Shown: positions 43,988 to 59,819, counted from the stretch's first letter. The stretch is DNA of 64,000 nt from Myxococcales bacterium (GCA_016717005.1 JADJUF010000022.1:70112-134111); one strand, 5' to 3'. The notes: generated by a model from the sequence alone, not told the origin. Numbers and translations are program-made.

Positions 43988-44055
43988 CGGTACGCGTCGG
44001 GCGTTCGACCGGGTCGCCGTGACCGCGACGCAGCGGCCCGGCCCCGACGCAGTAG
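43970..44055. repeat. Stop-codon-spanning repeat after the DUF2279 gene
   Basis: The gene end GGCCCCGCCGCAGTAGCGG recurs as GGCCCCGACGCAGTAGCGG at about 44039-44057 with one mismatch, including the TAG stop. The spacer holds gaccgcgacgcagcggcccgg, a further partial copy. Confidence 0.8.
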
Positions 44056-44062
44056 CGGCGAT

Positions 44063-44819
44063 CTACAGGTGGTAGCCGGGGTTGTCGCGCTCGAGCTTGC
44101 GCAGGAGCCCCGGCCACGCCAGCCCGGCGCCGAGGCCGCGCATGACCGCCGCCTGCTGCGCGTTGGCGCCGGCGATGATCCGCGGATCGACCGGGATCAG
44201 CTCGCCGCCGCCCTGGGCCCGCACCTGGATCGCGCAGGTCGCCTCGAACACGTACATGCGCAGGAACGCGTCGGCGACCGACTCGCCGACGGTGAGCAGG
44301 CCGTGGTTGCGCAGCATCAGGAAGCCGTTGGTGCCGAGGTCGTTGACCAGCCGCGGCTTCTCGTCATCGCGCAAGGCCACCCCCTCGTAGGCGTGGTAGC
44401 CGAGCGACGCCAGGACGAAGATCGACTGCTGCGAGATCGGCAGCACGCCGCCCTGCTGGGCCGACACCGCCACGCCGTTGAGGCTGTGGGTGTGCAGCAC
44501 GCACTGCGCGTCCTCGCGCGCGGCGTGGACGGCGCTGTGGATCGTGAAGCCGGCCGGGTTGATCTCGTGCGGGCTCGGCAGGACCGGGCGCCGGTGAGGT
44601 CGACTCTGACCAGGCTCGACGCGGTGATCTCTCGAACAACATCCCGTACGGGTTGATGAGGAAGTGGTGGCTGGCGCCCGGCACCCGGGCAGAGATGTGG
44701 GTGAACACCAGATCGTCCCAGCCGTAGCGCGCCACCAGCCGGTAGCACGCGGCCAGATCGACCCGGGTCTGCCACTCGTCGCTGCTGACCTGACCGCGGA
44801 CCGAGTCGGAGCTGCTCAT
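44063..44819 (-). CDS. Class II aldolase/adducin family protein (two frameshifts)
   Basis: About 252 residues after restoring two bases, the normal length. The N-terminal part has VDLAACYRLVARYGWDDLVFTHISARVPG and FLINPYGMLF, the metal site is CVLHTHSLNGVAVSA (H-x-H), and the C-terminal FLMLRNHGLLTVGESVADAFLRMYVFEATCAIQVRA supplies the third His. The frame breaks near 44627-44632 (FEEITAS, one G lost) and 44585-44588 (TGAPVLPSP, one C lost). Members act as fuculose- or ribulose-phosphate aldolases or as decarboxylase-like proteins. The ATG overlaps the upstream Uma2 stop as ATGA. Confidence 0.85.
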
Positions 44820-45447
44820 GATCCGGGTGTCGCAGCTTCCGCATCCATCCGCAAGGCGGTCGTCCACGGCAGCGGGATCAGGTCGTCGATGGCCAGCCGC
44901 AGGTGCGGGTGGCTGCGGTGCTGGGCCACGTCACCGCGCCGCCGCACGCCCATCGACGCCCAGTGCCCGAGCGCCGGGTCGCGGTCACCGAACACCTCGA
45001 TGCAGCCCTGCTCGAGATCGACGATCCAGTACTCGTCGATCGGGGCGTGCGCGTACAGGAGCCGCTTGGGCCCGCGGTCCTTGTCGAGGGACGCGCCCGC
45101 GACCTCGATCACCAGCAGCGTCCGATGACGACCACCATCCCAGTGCGAGGTCGCCGTGGTCACCGCCAGGTCCGGCCGCGGCGCCGAGAACTCGCCCAGC
45201 GGCAGCGGCGTCTGACCAGCACCCGACCGGTGGCCGCCACCTGGGTCCGCAGCCGCGCCGCCGCCTGGGCCACGACCTGATCGTGCCAGGGGTCGACGGT
45301 CCCGACCTCGACCAGCGCACCGTGGATCAGCTCGATCTCCTCGTCGTCGAACGCCCCGCCCTTGGCCAGGTGCTCGTACTCCGCGCGTCGCAGCGGCCGG
45401 ATCCGCACCGCGCCCTCGCCCGTCGCCCCATCGATGATCTGCAGCAC
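44816..45447 (-). CDS. Uma2 family protein (one frameshift)
   Basis: About 210 residues after restoring one base. RRAEYEHLAKGGAFDDEEIELIHGALVEVG, APRPDLAVTTA, TLLVIEVAGASLDKDRGPKRLLYAHAPIDEYWIVDLEQ and the Pro-rich C-terminus match Uma2/DUF820. The frame is lost near 45211-45215 (RVLV-QTPLPLGEF, one C/G missing). It starts at GTG 45445-45447; the ATG at 45449 is out of frame. Its stop overlaps the aldolase start, so the two are transcribed together. Catalytic acidic residues and the Lys are retained. Confidence 0.75.
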
Positions 45448-45670
45448 ATGACCTCCCCGCGCCGCCCAGCCTGACGCCACCACCACCGCCACTGCAGCCC
45501 GCGTGCCCGCCGCAACCCCGCGACCGCCCGTCGCCCCGCGCCGGATCATGTCCGGATCCCGGACAATCGTCCGGCCGGCCGGACGCCACCGTCGGACACC
45601 GGACAGCGCCGACGATGGCGAGGCGGGGCCTGGCCTGACGCCTCCATCGTACCGGCGCCGGCGCGCGCCG

Positions 45671-45958
45671 TCAGTTCTTGCTCGCCTTGCCGTCCTTGAA
45701 CTTCCAGCTCTGGCCGTCCTCGAGCGTCTTGGTCGGGAACGTGACCGTGCCGCCGACGATGTCGCACGACTTGCTCGTCGAGTGGAACGTGTAGGTGGCG
45801 GTCGTCGAGGCGCGGACCTCGACCGACTTGCTGCTGCCGCTGCACTTGAGCTCGATCGTGTGGGTCTTCGAGTCGTTGTTGTAGACGCGGATCGAACCGG
45901 CGGCGGCGGTGCCAGCGGTGAGCGCGACGACGGCGGCGGCCAGGAGCAGGGGCTTCAT
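45671..45958 (-). CDS. Small secreted protein of unknown function
   Basis: 95 residues with a clear signal peptide (MKPLLLAAAVVALTAGTAAAG). The mature 74 residues have two cysteines (KCSGSS and SCDIVGG), are rich in Thr/Ser/Lys, and look like a compact beta-sandwich (SIRVYNNDSKTHTIELKCSG). An AGAGAGGA ribosome binding site precedes the ATG. No family was recognised. Confidence 0.75.
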   Translation of the reverse strand: MKPLLLAAAVVALTAGTAAAGSIRVYNNDSKTHTIELKCSGSSKSVEVRASTTATYTFHSTSKSCDIVGGTVTFPTKTLEDGQSWKFKDGKASKN

Positions 45959-46054
45959 CGGGGTCCTCTCTCGAGCGGGTGACGAGCGACGGTTCGCCCC
46001 AGCGTCGCACGCCGCCCGACGCCCGGCACCTCACACGCCTCTCACCCGCCGCGA

Positions 46055-47038
46055 TCAGGGCCGGGTGGCGCGCCAGGCGCGGGTGACGCCGTCGCGCTCG
46101 ACCGTCCCGACCAGCGCGTCGCCGTCGACCGCCCCGGCGTAGCGGGCCGCCCCGGCGCGGAACTCGAACCGCGCCCTGCGGACGCGGCTGTCGGCGATCT
46201 CGACCGGGGTCGCGCTGTCATCGACCGTGCCGGTCAGCACCTGGTACGTCTGGGCCAGGGCCAGCGTGCCGGTGGTGGCCCGCCACGCGCCTCGATCCGC
46301 CGGGACGATCCACAGGCGGGCTGACCGCCAGCCGTCGGTGGCGACCGACGCGATCCCGTCCGCCGCCCACTCGGCCATCGCCCAGGCGTTCGAGACGATC
46401 CGGGTCCCCGGCGTCAGCGCGAGCAGGCGCGGCCGCAGGGTGCGGTTGACCGCGGGCCCCAGGAACAACGTGATCACTGTCGCGCGCGACAGATCGGCCT
46501 CGAACAGATCGGCCTGCGCGAACTCGGCCAGGTGCGCGACGCCAGCGGCGATGGCGTTGCGGCGTGCGGTCGCGATCAGCTCCGGGTTCGACTCGACGCC
46601 GAGGCCGCGCGCCCCGCGCTGCGCGGCGGCGATGACGATCACGCCGTCGCCGGCGCCCAGATCGATCAGCTCGTCGGCGGCCGTGACCTGGGCCAGGTCG
46701 AGCATCGCGGCGACCACCGCCGGCGACGTCGGCAGCCAGATCGCCACGCCGCCATGGCGGCCCATGCGGCTGGCGAACGCCGCGGTCGCGCCGTGCGCAC
46801 CGAGCAGCGTCGTCGTGTCGGCCAGGTGGCGGTGCTGGGTGTAGGTGGCGGTGACGCGGGCGGCCCGGCTGGCGCCGATGCCGGGGATCGTGAGCAGCGC
46901 GCCGCCGGCTCGGCCTCGATCACCCGCAGCGCGTCGGCCCCGAGCTGCGCGACGATCCGGCGCGCCAGGTCGCGGCCGATCCCAGGGAAGAAGCCCGGAG
47001 CGCGGCGGCGGCGCGCCGGGCTCGCTCGACGCCGACAC
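46055..47038 (-). CDS. SAM-dependent methyltransferase with N-terminal helix-hairpin-helix (frameshifted)
   Basis: The C-terminal 270 residues hold a class I methyltransferase: motif I ELIDLGAGDGVIVIAAA, acidic loop GVESNPELI, and post-I TLFLGPAVNRTLRPRLLALTPGTRIVSN. Before it, HhH motifs appear in two frames: FFPGIGRDLARRIVAQLGADALRVIEAEP and then LLTIPGIGASRAARVTATY, so the true protein has a tandem HhH of the RecD2/ComEA style. Frames break near 46915 and about 47005. A start at GTG 47038 gives MSASSEPGAPPP, but the true start is uncertain. A DNA- or RNA-binding methyltransferase is the best guess. Confidence 0.65.
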   Translation of the reverse strand: MSASSEPGAPPPRSGLLPWDRPRPGAPDRRAARGRRAAGDRGRAGGALLTIPGIGASRAARVTATYTQHRHLADTTTLLGAHGATAAFASRMGRHGGVAIWLPTSPAVVAAMLDLAQVTAADELIDLGAGDGVIVIAAAQRGARGLGVESNPELIATARRNAIAAGVAHLAEFAQADLFEADLSRATVITLFLGPAVNRTLRPRLLALTPGTRIVSNAWAMAEWAADGIASVATDGWRSARLWIVPADRGAWRATTGTLALAQTYQVLTGTVDDSATPVEIADSRVRRARFEFRAGAARYAGAVDGDALVGTVERDGVTRAWRATRP

Positions 47039-47135
47039 CGCGGCGGACGTCGGGGCGCCGCACGCGCCGCGGTTCGTTGGCGCCGGCCTCTGCCCAGGCC
47101 CGCGCGCACGCGCGCTACCCCCGGCGCCAGGTCCG

Positions 47136-48135
47136 CTACGGCGCGCGCTCGAGCAGCGGGGCGCAGGTCGAGACGCCGGCGCCGACGATCCGCATCGGCA
47201 GGTCGGTGGCCACCTCCTCCTGCGCGCCGGTCTTCATGTGGACCGCGTGCACGCTCGAGGTGCCGTCGGCGGTGGTGAAGACGTAGAACACGCCGCCCCA
47301 GTGCGCGAAGGCGTACGACGACACGTGGGCCTCGCCGCCGGTGAGCGGTCCACCGCGACCCGCGGGCTGGCCGGTCGTGGGGTCGAGCTCCTGGATGACG
47401 CCGCGCCCGGGCGCCGGGAAGTACGCGAACAGGCGCCCGTCGCCGGTGCCGGTGAGCTCGGTGGTAGCCGTCGGCCGTGAACGTCGCGATCGGCCGCCAC
47501 GTCGGCGGGGCCGTGGTCGGGTCGAGCGTGGCCAGGGTCTTGGTGCGCGTGTCGTCGAGGCCGGCCGCGACGAACAGCCGCTCGGTCGTGGCCTTCGGGC
47601 CGTCGGTGACGAAGCCCATGCCGAACGTCCGCGGCGCGCCCCGCGGCGCCGCCCCGGTCGCCGCGCACCGGCCGTCGATGATCGAGGCGCGGTGGACCTG
47701 GCCGTTCTGGTAGCCGAGCCACGCGACGCCGACGCGATCGACCGCCATCGAGTTCACCGAGCGCGACGGATCGCACGCCAGCGCCGCGACCTTGTGGAAC
47801 GGATCGTCGGGGAGCTTGCGCGGATCGAACGAGTACAGGTTCGCGTCGTCGTCGACGACGAGACCAGCTCGACGTCCTGAGCGCGCAGGTGTCGACGCAC
47901 GCGCCGTCGCTGCACGCGCCCCGGCAGGTCTCGAGCGTGGCGCCGGGCGTGCCGTCGGCCTGGCACTGCACGACGTCGTCGCCGACGCACGCGCGCGCCC
48001 CGGGCTGACAGCGCGGCGCGACCGCCGCGGGCGCCCCCGTCGGGTCGCGCCGCTCGGTGGCGGGGCCGACGCCGACTCGCGGCCCTTGCACGAGCCGACC
48101 AGGGACAGGACCGCGAGCACGAGCGCACGTCGCAT
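47136..48135 (-). CDS. Cysteine-rich lipoprotein with propeller-like region (several frameshifts)
   Basis: Pieces in three frames join into one protein: MRRALVLAVLSLVGSC (lipobox LVGSC), then a myxobacterial Cys-rich motif (CQPGARACVGDDVVQCQADG and ETCRGACSDGACVDTC), then NLYSFDPRKLPDDPFHKVAALACDPSRSVNSMAVDRVGVAWLGYQNGQVHRASI and TERLFVAAGLDDTRTKTLATLDPTT, ending HVSSYAFAHWGGVFYVFTTADGTSSVHAVHMKTGAQEE. The last part looks like beta-propeller blades. At least four frame changes are needed, so exact length is unknown. An envelope protein is likely; a decaying gene cannot be excluded. Confidence 0.55.
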
Positions 48136-48174
48136 CGCCCGACGATGCCACGCCGCCCGGCCCGCGGCGGGCGG

Positions 48175-48799
48175 TCAGGCCGCGAGGTCGCGTCGCCACG
48201 GCCGCGATCCGCCCCCGCGCCGCCGCGCGCGAGCCACCGGGACCCGATCTGCCAGCTCCGCGCGACGAAGACGCCGTCGAGGTGGACGCATGCGAGCAGC
48301 AGCGCATCGCTCCTCGCGCCGGCCGGCGCGTCGAGCTCCGACGCCGCCGCGGGTCTCCAGCCAGGCGACGCCCGTGCGACGTCGCGCCGCGCGCCGAGCC
48401 CGAACCGCCGCAGCTTCCCGAGCTCCAGCGGCGCCGAGGCGTCGCCCAGGCCGAGCGCCACCTCGAACCACCTCCGCGCCTGGACGTAGCGCCCGGCGTG
48501 CTTGTACGAGAGCCCGACGCCGAGGGCGCAGCCGGCATCGCCCAGCCGCGCGCCGCGGCCCACATCCGCCGGGCCGCCGCCGGATCGCGCCGGACGCCAC
48601 GCCCGGCGTCCAGGTGAAACGCGAGCGCCGCGATGCACGACGGGTCGCGTAGCGCCGCGCCCTGGCGATAGAGCGCCACCGCCCGCCGGAGGCCTCGTCC
48701 GCCGCGGGCCGCGAGCGCCTGCCCGCGCCGCCATAGCGCGTCGCCGTCGGGCGCGCCGCGTCCGTCACCGCGTCCGTCATGTCTGCTGCGCTTCGTCAT
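48175..48799 (-). CDS. Sel1-like repeat protein (frameshifted)
   Basis: The N-terminal reading ALYRQGAALRDPSCIAALAFHLDAGRGVRRDPAAARRMW and, after a frame change near 48545, DAGCALGVGLSYKHAGRYVQARRWFEVALGLGDASAPLELGKLRRFGLGARRDVARA show the A-x2-x-L-G-x2-Y/F-x-x-G-x-G-V-x-x-D-x-x-x-A pattern of Sel1 (TPR-like) repeats. ATG 48797-48799 lies 6 bp after TATGGT. The C-terminus is uncertain because of frame changes. Sel1 proteins mediate protein-protein contacts in signalling. Confidence 0.6.
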
Positions 48800-48805
48800 G
48801 CGCCG

Positions 48806-48811
48806 ACCATA
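48806..48811 (-). promoter_or_regulatory. -10-like TATGGT before the Sel1 gene
   Basis: TATGGT 6 bp before ATG 48799; no Shine-Dalgarno. Confidence 0.35.
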
Positions 48812-48884
48812 TCGTGCGGACCGCGGCGTGGCGTGGACGACCCAGGCGGCCCCTGGGACGCCGGTGGACGCGCGCATGAGACAC

Positions 48885-49060
48885 GCCCACGTCCGAGCCC
48901 GTGAAGTACGCGCCGCGCAGCCCGACGCCGGCGCCCGCGTCACGGTCCGTGGGGCTCCACCGCTGGCGCGCCGAGACGCACGCGCCGCGCGCGTCAGTTG
49001 CAGTACGTGATCCGCAGGTACGGCCGGTTGGTGCCCACGTCCGAGCCCGTGAAGTACGCG
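48885..49060. repeat. 28-bp direct repeat, coding end copied downstream
   Basis: A 28-bp segment of the 3' coding end of the InlB-repeat gene (49033-49060) is found again exactly at 48885-48912, 148 bp away and beyond the stop codon at 48994. Unlike at other genes, the copy does not contain the stop itself. Confidence 0.85.
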
Positions 49061-50876
49061 TACGTGTACGCGGTGTTGGTGTTGTCGAGGCCGAACGTGA
49101 GCGAGTTGTCGACGAGGTCGGCGGTCCAGCTCCGGCTGCTGATCGTGATCGGGAACGCGTTGTACGCGTTCACCGTCGGCGCGACCGGGTTGCCGACCTG
49201 GGCGGTCGTGCGCGGCAGCGCCGCCTGGGTGACCGTGGCGCGCGTCCAGTTGTTCCCGCTCGAGTACTGGACCCGCACGGTCGGCGTGGCCGAGACCGTG
49301 GTCGCGTACGCGTTGACGGTCATCGCCGAGATCGAGGCCGTGTCCGGGATGCTCGTCATGTCGAAGTGGAGCCAGCCGGTGATGTCGCACGGTGAGCCGC
49401 CGCCGCAGTCGCCGGTGGGGTTGTTGTACGCGCGGGCGTTGTTGTCGCGGTAGACGTTGCCGGCGGCCTGGGGGTACTGGATCGAGACCGACTGCGTGGC
49501 GTACAGATCGACGGTCTGCGTGGTGCACCCGGCGCTGAACGTGGCCGTGACGCCGGTCGGGCCGGCGATCGAGATCACGCAGGTGCCCGTGCCGGTGCAC
49601 CCGCCCGACCAGCCCGTGAAGGTGTGGCCGGTCGTGGGGGTCGCGGTCAGCGTGACCGAGGTGCCGTAGTTGAACGACGCGGCGCAGGTCCCGCCGCAGC
49701 TGATGCCGGCCGGGCTCGACGTCACGGTCCCGGTGCCGGTCCCAGCCTTGGTGACCGTCAGCGTGTAGGGGACGAGCGTGAACGTCGCCGTCACGCTGCG
49801 CGCCTGGGTCATCGTCACGAGGCACGCGCCGGTGCCGGTGCAGGCGCCGCTCCAGCCGGCGAAGGACGACCCGGTGGCCGCGGTGGCGCTCAGCGCGACG
49901 GCGGTGCCCGAGGTGTACGAGCGGCTGCAGGTGGAGCCGCAGTTGATGCCGGCCGGGCTCGACGTCACGGTCCCGGTCCCGTTGCCGGCCCTCGTGACCG
50001 TCAGCGTGTACGTGTTGAGCGTGAAGGTCGCGGTGACCATCGTGGCGGCGTTGACCGTGACGCTGCAGGCCCCGGTCCCGGTGCACGCGCCGCTCCAGCC
50101 GGCGAAGGTCGAGTCGGACGCGGCCGTCGCCGTCAGGGCGACGACGGTGCCCGGGGCGTACGCCTCGCTGCAGTCGCTGCCGCAGTTGATGCCGGCCGGC
50201 GACGAGGTCACCGTGCCGGTGCCGGTGCCCGCGGTGGTGACGACGAGGGAGTTGTTGGAGGCGAACGACGCCTGCACGGTCAGGTCGGACGTCAGGGTCA
50301 CCGAGCAGATGCCGGTCCCGGTGCACCCGCCGCCGGTCCAGCCCAGGAACGTGACCCCGGCGCCCGGCGACGCGGTCAGCACCACGGTCGTGCCGTCGGC
50401 GTAGGCCTCGGTGCAGTCGGTGCCGCAGTCGATGCCGGCCGGGGCCGAGGTGACGGTGCCCATGCCCCGCCCGCGGTCGTCACGGTCAGCGTCCGCTGGA
50501 TCGGCACGAACGTGGCGGTGACGGTCGTGTCCGCCGTCAGCGTCACGACGCACGGCGCGGTGCCGGTGCAGCCGCCGCCCGACCAGCCCGAGAACGTCGA
50601 GCTCGCGTCGGCCGTGGCGATCACGGTCACCATCGTCCCCGCGGGCTGGGCCAGCGTGCAGGCGGTGCCGCAGTCGATGCCCGCCGGGCTCGACGTGACG
50701 GTCCCGGTGCCGCTGCCGGCGAGCGCGACGGTCAGCGTGACGTCGACCGGCGGTGCGTCGATGGGATCACCCGTCGTCGCGTCGGGGCTCGAGGCGACCG
50801 AGCCGCAGGCAGCCAGCGCGAGCGCGGCGGCCAGGCCCAGGGTGAGGGAAAGCGAGGACGCATAGGGGAACCGCAT
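48994..50876 (-). CDS. Lipoprotein with five InlB-like B-repeats and a DNRLRE/CBM96-like domain (one frameshift)
   Basis: About 627 residues after restoring one base. The signal ends LAACGS (lipobox). Five repeats of about 80 residues follow the pattern GTGTVTSSPAGIxCGxxCxxxYxxGTxVxLTA...F-x-GWSGACTGTGxCxVTxxxxxxVTATF, i.e. InlB B-repeat/Flg_new-like modules with conserved Cys pairs. The C-terminal 160 residues (DNNARAYNNPTGDCGGGSPCDITGWLHFDMTSIP...YLRITYCN) match DNRLRE/CBM96-type beta-sandwiches that bind polysaccharide. The frame is lost near 50462, inside the first repeat. TAGGAT lies 6 bp before ATG 50876. Likely a surface adhesin. Confidence 0.8.
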
Positions 50877-50882
50877 GGCCGC

Positions 50883-50888
50883 ATCCTA
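50883..50888 (-). promoter_or_regulatory. -10-like TAGGAT before the InlB-repeat lipoprotein
   Basis: TAGGAT 6 bp before ATG 50876, in a locally AT-richer spot; no Shine-Dalgarno. Confidence 0.4.
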
Positions 50889-51039
50889 CCCGGCGGCCCG
50901 GCCGGTTCGATACGATTCTTCGCACGATCGTTTGTGCGCAAACTAACCCCCGGGGCCGACGCCTGGCGGCCTCGGCCCCGCGCGGCCATCGACGGCGGCG
51001 CAGGCTGCGCGATGGCAGGTCTCGGGCCACGTCCCGGGG

Positions 51040-51045
51040 TAGGCT
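51040..51045 (+). promoter_or_regulatory. -10-like TAGGCT before the Gre-factor gene
   Basis: TAGGCT 6 bp before GTG 51052; supports the GTG start. Confidence 0.35.
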
Positions 51046-51051
51046 GGGCGG

Positions 51052-51499
51052 GTGAGCAAGGCCTTCACCAAGGAGTCCGAGGACCTCCCCGAGCCGCCGG
51101 TGCGGCGCCGCGGGGTGCCGGTGCCGGAGTTCAACCTGGTCACCCCCGACGGGCTCGCCGCGGCGCGCGCCGAGCTCGAGGAGCTGACCCGGCGGGGCGG
51201 CGACCCCGATCGGCTCCGGGCGCTGACCGATCACCTCGCGACGGCGCAGGCGGTGGAGCCCGGGGATCTCGACGAGGTCGGGCTCGGCGCGACGGTCACC
51301 GTCGAGGACGACGACGGCCAGCGCCGGCAGTACCGGATCGTCGGCGCGATCGAGGGCCGATCCGAAGCGCGGCTGGCTCGGCGCGGAGTCACCGCTCGCG
51401 CAGGCGCTGTGGGGCGCGCGGATCGGCGATCAGGTCGCGCTGCCGCGCGGGGACGTCGAGGTCGTCGCGATCAGCTACGCGCGTCCGCCGCGGGCGTGA
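51052..51499 (+). CDS. GreA/GreB family transcript cleavage factor-like protein (one frameshift)
   Basis: About 148 residues after removing one extra G near 51350-51355. The N-terminus MSKAFTKESEDLPEPP resembles GreB-like leaders; FNLVTPDGLAAARAELEEL starts a shortened coiled coil, and the C-terminal domain reads GLGATVTVEDDDGQRRQYRIVGAIEADPKRGWLGAESPLAQALWGARIGDQVALPRGDVEVVAISYARPP. Gre factors stimulate RNA cleavage in backtracked RNA polymerase. The coiled coil is shorter than in E. coli GreA/GreB, so it may be a Gre paralog with a different action. The GTG start follows TAGGCT. Confidence 0.8.
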
Positions 51500-51670
51500 G
51501 GTCGAGCCGGTCGCGGCCATCACGGGCGCTGGGGCGATGACCGTGCGCCGCTCGTCGCCGGGGGGCACCAGCGCATCGGTCTGGACCGGTCGCCGCCGGT
51601 CCAGCCGCGCGCCGTCATGCCGCTCGTTGCCAGACGTCGGCCCGCCGCGTGGTCCAGAGTCGCCCGACGC

Positions 51671-54323
51671 ATGGCGAACCTGGATCCGGCCGCGGCGAAG
51701 GACGAGCACCCGCTCACCTATGACGAGCAGCTCGGGCGCAAGGACGCGCTCGACGCCCACGCGCTGGTGCTCGGGCTGCGCGACGGGCGCGCGGTGGTCC
51801 GCGCCAACGCGGCGCTCGGCCTGGCGGCGCTCGGTCACACCGGCGCCGACCTGGTGCCGTTCCTGCGCGACAGCCACCCGGTCGCCGCGCGCGCAGCGGC
51901 CGAGGCGATCGGCCACCTCGGCGCGGCGCAGCGCGCCCACCTGGTCGCGATCGCGGCGGCGCTCGACGGCGCGCGGCCCGAGGTCGTCGAGCTGATCGTC
52001 ACGATGCTCGCCACGCTGGTCGGCCACGCCGACGCCGAGCTGCTCGCGGTGCTCGACACCACCGACGCGATCGCGGCCCGCGCGGTGATCGAGGCGTGCG
52101 CGCGGGTCGGCGTGCGCGGCCTGCAGCTCTTGCAACGCGCGGCCAGCGACGAGCGCGCGCGCGTGCGGTTCAACGCGGTCCGCGGCGTCGGCCAGCTCGC
52201 CGACCTCGAGCCGGTCACCTCGATCGAGGTCATGCGCGCGGTCGCGTACGCGGACGAGGTGTCCGACGTCCGGGCCGCGGCGCTGGCGGCGATCGCCGGG
52301 TACCGTCGCGCACGCGCGGCGAGGCGGCGGCGCGGCGCAAGGCCGGCCAGCCGGTGCCGCCCGCGGTCCCCGAGCTGACGACCCGCGCGCTCACGCCCGA
52401 CGAGCTGCGGGCAAGGCCGCGGCGCTGCGCCGCTCGACGAGCTCCTGCGCGCGCTGACCGACGCGCGCGTCGAGATCCGCCTCAACGCGGTGCACGTGCT
52501 CGCGCTCCAGGGCCCCGCCGCCGCCGCCGCCGCGGCGCCGCTGGCGGTCGCGGCCCGCGACGTCGATCCGACGGTGCGCGCCGAGAGCGCGCGGGCGATC
52601 GGCGCGCTCGGCGACGCCGGCGTGCTCGCGGCGCCGGCCCTGGTCCGGGCGCTCGGCGACGACGCCGCCGCGGTGATCGCCGCGGCCGAGGCCGTGCTCG
52701 AGGACCACGGCGCCGCCGCCACCGCGGCGCTCCTCGACGGCCTGAGCGTCGCGCGCAGCCCCACGGCGCCCGGGTCGCGGCGCTGCTCGGCGCGCTCCCG
52801 GACGGTCCCGCGCTGCTCCGCGACGCTCGCCAGCACCTCCGTCGACGTCCGGGTCAACGCCGCGCTCGGCCTCGGCGCGCTCGGCCCCGCCCGCGCCGGC
52901 GGCGCCGTGCCGGCGCTGTTCGCGGCGACCCGCGGCGGCAACGCCCGGGTCCGCGTCGCGATCGAGCGGGCGGTCGCGCAGCTCGCGCCCCGGCCCGATC
53001 GGTCGCCGCCGCCGCTGGCGATCGACGGCTTCGACGCGCGCGCGTGCTCACCGAGGCCGAGCTGGCCAAGCACCAGGCCGCGCTCGCCGCCGTCGGGGTC
53101 GCCGGGCTGGTGCCGCGGCTCGGCGACGCGCACGTCGCGGTCCGCGCCAACACCGCGCTGGCGTTCGGCGTCCTCGGCGACGCGCCGGGCGGGCTCGACG
53201 CGCTCGCGATCTGTCTGCGCGACGACGCCGCCGAGGTCCGCCTGGGCGCGGCGCTGGCGCTGGCCCGGCTCGGCGACGCCGCGATCGCCGCCTGCGCCGA
53301 CGGCCTGGTCCAGGCGCTCGGCCGCGCCGACGCGCCGCTGGCCGCGCAGCTCGTCACGATGCTGCGGGCCTCGACCCAGCCGGCGATCGCCGACGCGCTG
53401 GCCCGCGCGCTCGACACCCCCGACGATCACCGGGCGCGCCAGCTGCTCGAGCTGATCGGCGCGCGCGCCGACGCCGCCGACGTGCTCGGCGCCGCCTTCG
53501 CCAGCCCCGGCGCCCAGGCCCACGCCGCCCGCGGCCTCGTCACGCTCGGCGCGGCGCACCTCGGCGGCGGCCGCGCCGTGCTCGAGCGCGCGCGCACCGA
53601 CAGCTCGGCCCGGGTGCGCGAGCTGGCGCGCACGACGCTCCTGGCGATCGACGGCGTCCCGGCCGCGCCGCCGGTGCCCGCGGTCCCCGGCTTCGAGACC
53701 GAGGTCCTCGCGCACAAGGCGTTCGCGAAGCTCCACGTCGAGGCGTCGGCGCTGCTGGCGTTCATCACCGACGGCCGCCCGCGCTGCGCGCCAACGCCGC
53801 GACCGGGCTCGGCGCGCTCGGCGCCGCCGCCTCGCCGCACGCGCTCACCGTCGCCGCGCTGCTCCGCGACGACGACGAGCAGGTCCGCGTCGCCGCCGCC
53901 CGCGCGCTCGATCAGCTCGGCGACGCCGCCGTCGTCGAGGCCGCCGCGCACCTGGTCGGCGCGCTCGGCGGCAGCCCGGCCGTCGCCGAGGCCTGCCACG
54001 CCGCCCTCGCCGCGCGCGCCGCGCGGGTCCAGGCCGCCCTGCTCGCCGGCCTCGAGACCTCCGACGAGACCCACGGCGTGCGGGTCGCCGAGCTGATCTG
54101 CGGCCTGCCCGACGCCCGCGCGCTGCTGTTCGCCGCGTTCGACGGCCCCGCCCAGAACGTGCAGATCAACGCCGCCTTCGGCATCGCCACGCTCGGCGCC
54201 AAGGTCGCCGGGCCCGACGGCCGCCGGCGTCTGCTCGACGGCCTGCTCGGCCCGCCGACGCGCCGCCGCCACGCCATGGTCAAGGCGCTGCGGCTGCTCG
54301 GCCCCGAGCCCACGGGTCGCTAG
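51671..54323 (+). CDS. HEAT-repeat protein (many frameshifts)
   Basis: About 880 residues of HEAT/armadillo-type repeats spread over three frames: DGRAVVRANAALGLAALGHTGADLVPFLRD, DARVEIRLNAVHVLALQGPAAAAAAAPLA, DVRVNAALGLGALGPARAGG, DAHVAVRANTALAFGVLGDAPGG and DDEQVRVAAARALDQLGDAAVVEAAAHL. At least seven single-base shifts are needed (around 52310, 52410, 52430, 52755, 52825, 53035 and 53785). ATG 51671 begins MANLDPAAAKDEHPLTYDEQLGRKDALDAH, ahead of the first repeat. The repeated coding sequence and GC content make indel errors likely, but real decay is possible. The expected role is a protein-binding scaffold. Confidence 0.65.
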
Positions 54324-54514
54324 AGCACCGACCGGGCGTTCGTGATCCGTCCACGCCGTCGAGGCGCGCCAGCGGCGAGGCACGACGACGACGGGCTACG
54401 GCCGGTGTCGCGAGGAGTTCGAACGAAGCCCACGGAGATGGATCGGCCGGGTTCCCACAGGCGCAAAGCGACCTGAAGGGATCGCGGCGGGTTCAGCATG
54501 ATCCGGTCGGGGCG

Positions 54515-59726
<5,212 letters not shown>

Positions 59727-59819
59727 GCCCCCAGGCAGATGCAAGCCCGGACCCATCGCCGGAAGGCGCAAAGGCCGCAGCGGTCGACCACGCCCTGCAG
59801 TCGGCGTGACGCGCTCGGT

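Noticed and set aside
47234..50326. 1030-codon minus-strand frame
   Set aside because: Runs through three different broken genes in the wrong frame; only parts of it are genuine coding pieces.
54324..54514. Gap between HEAT and deacetylase genes as an RNA gene or terminator
   Set aside because: No convincing stem with T tract, no tRNA-like features.
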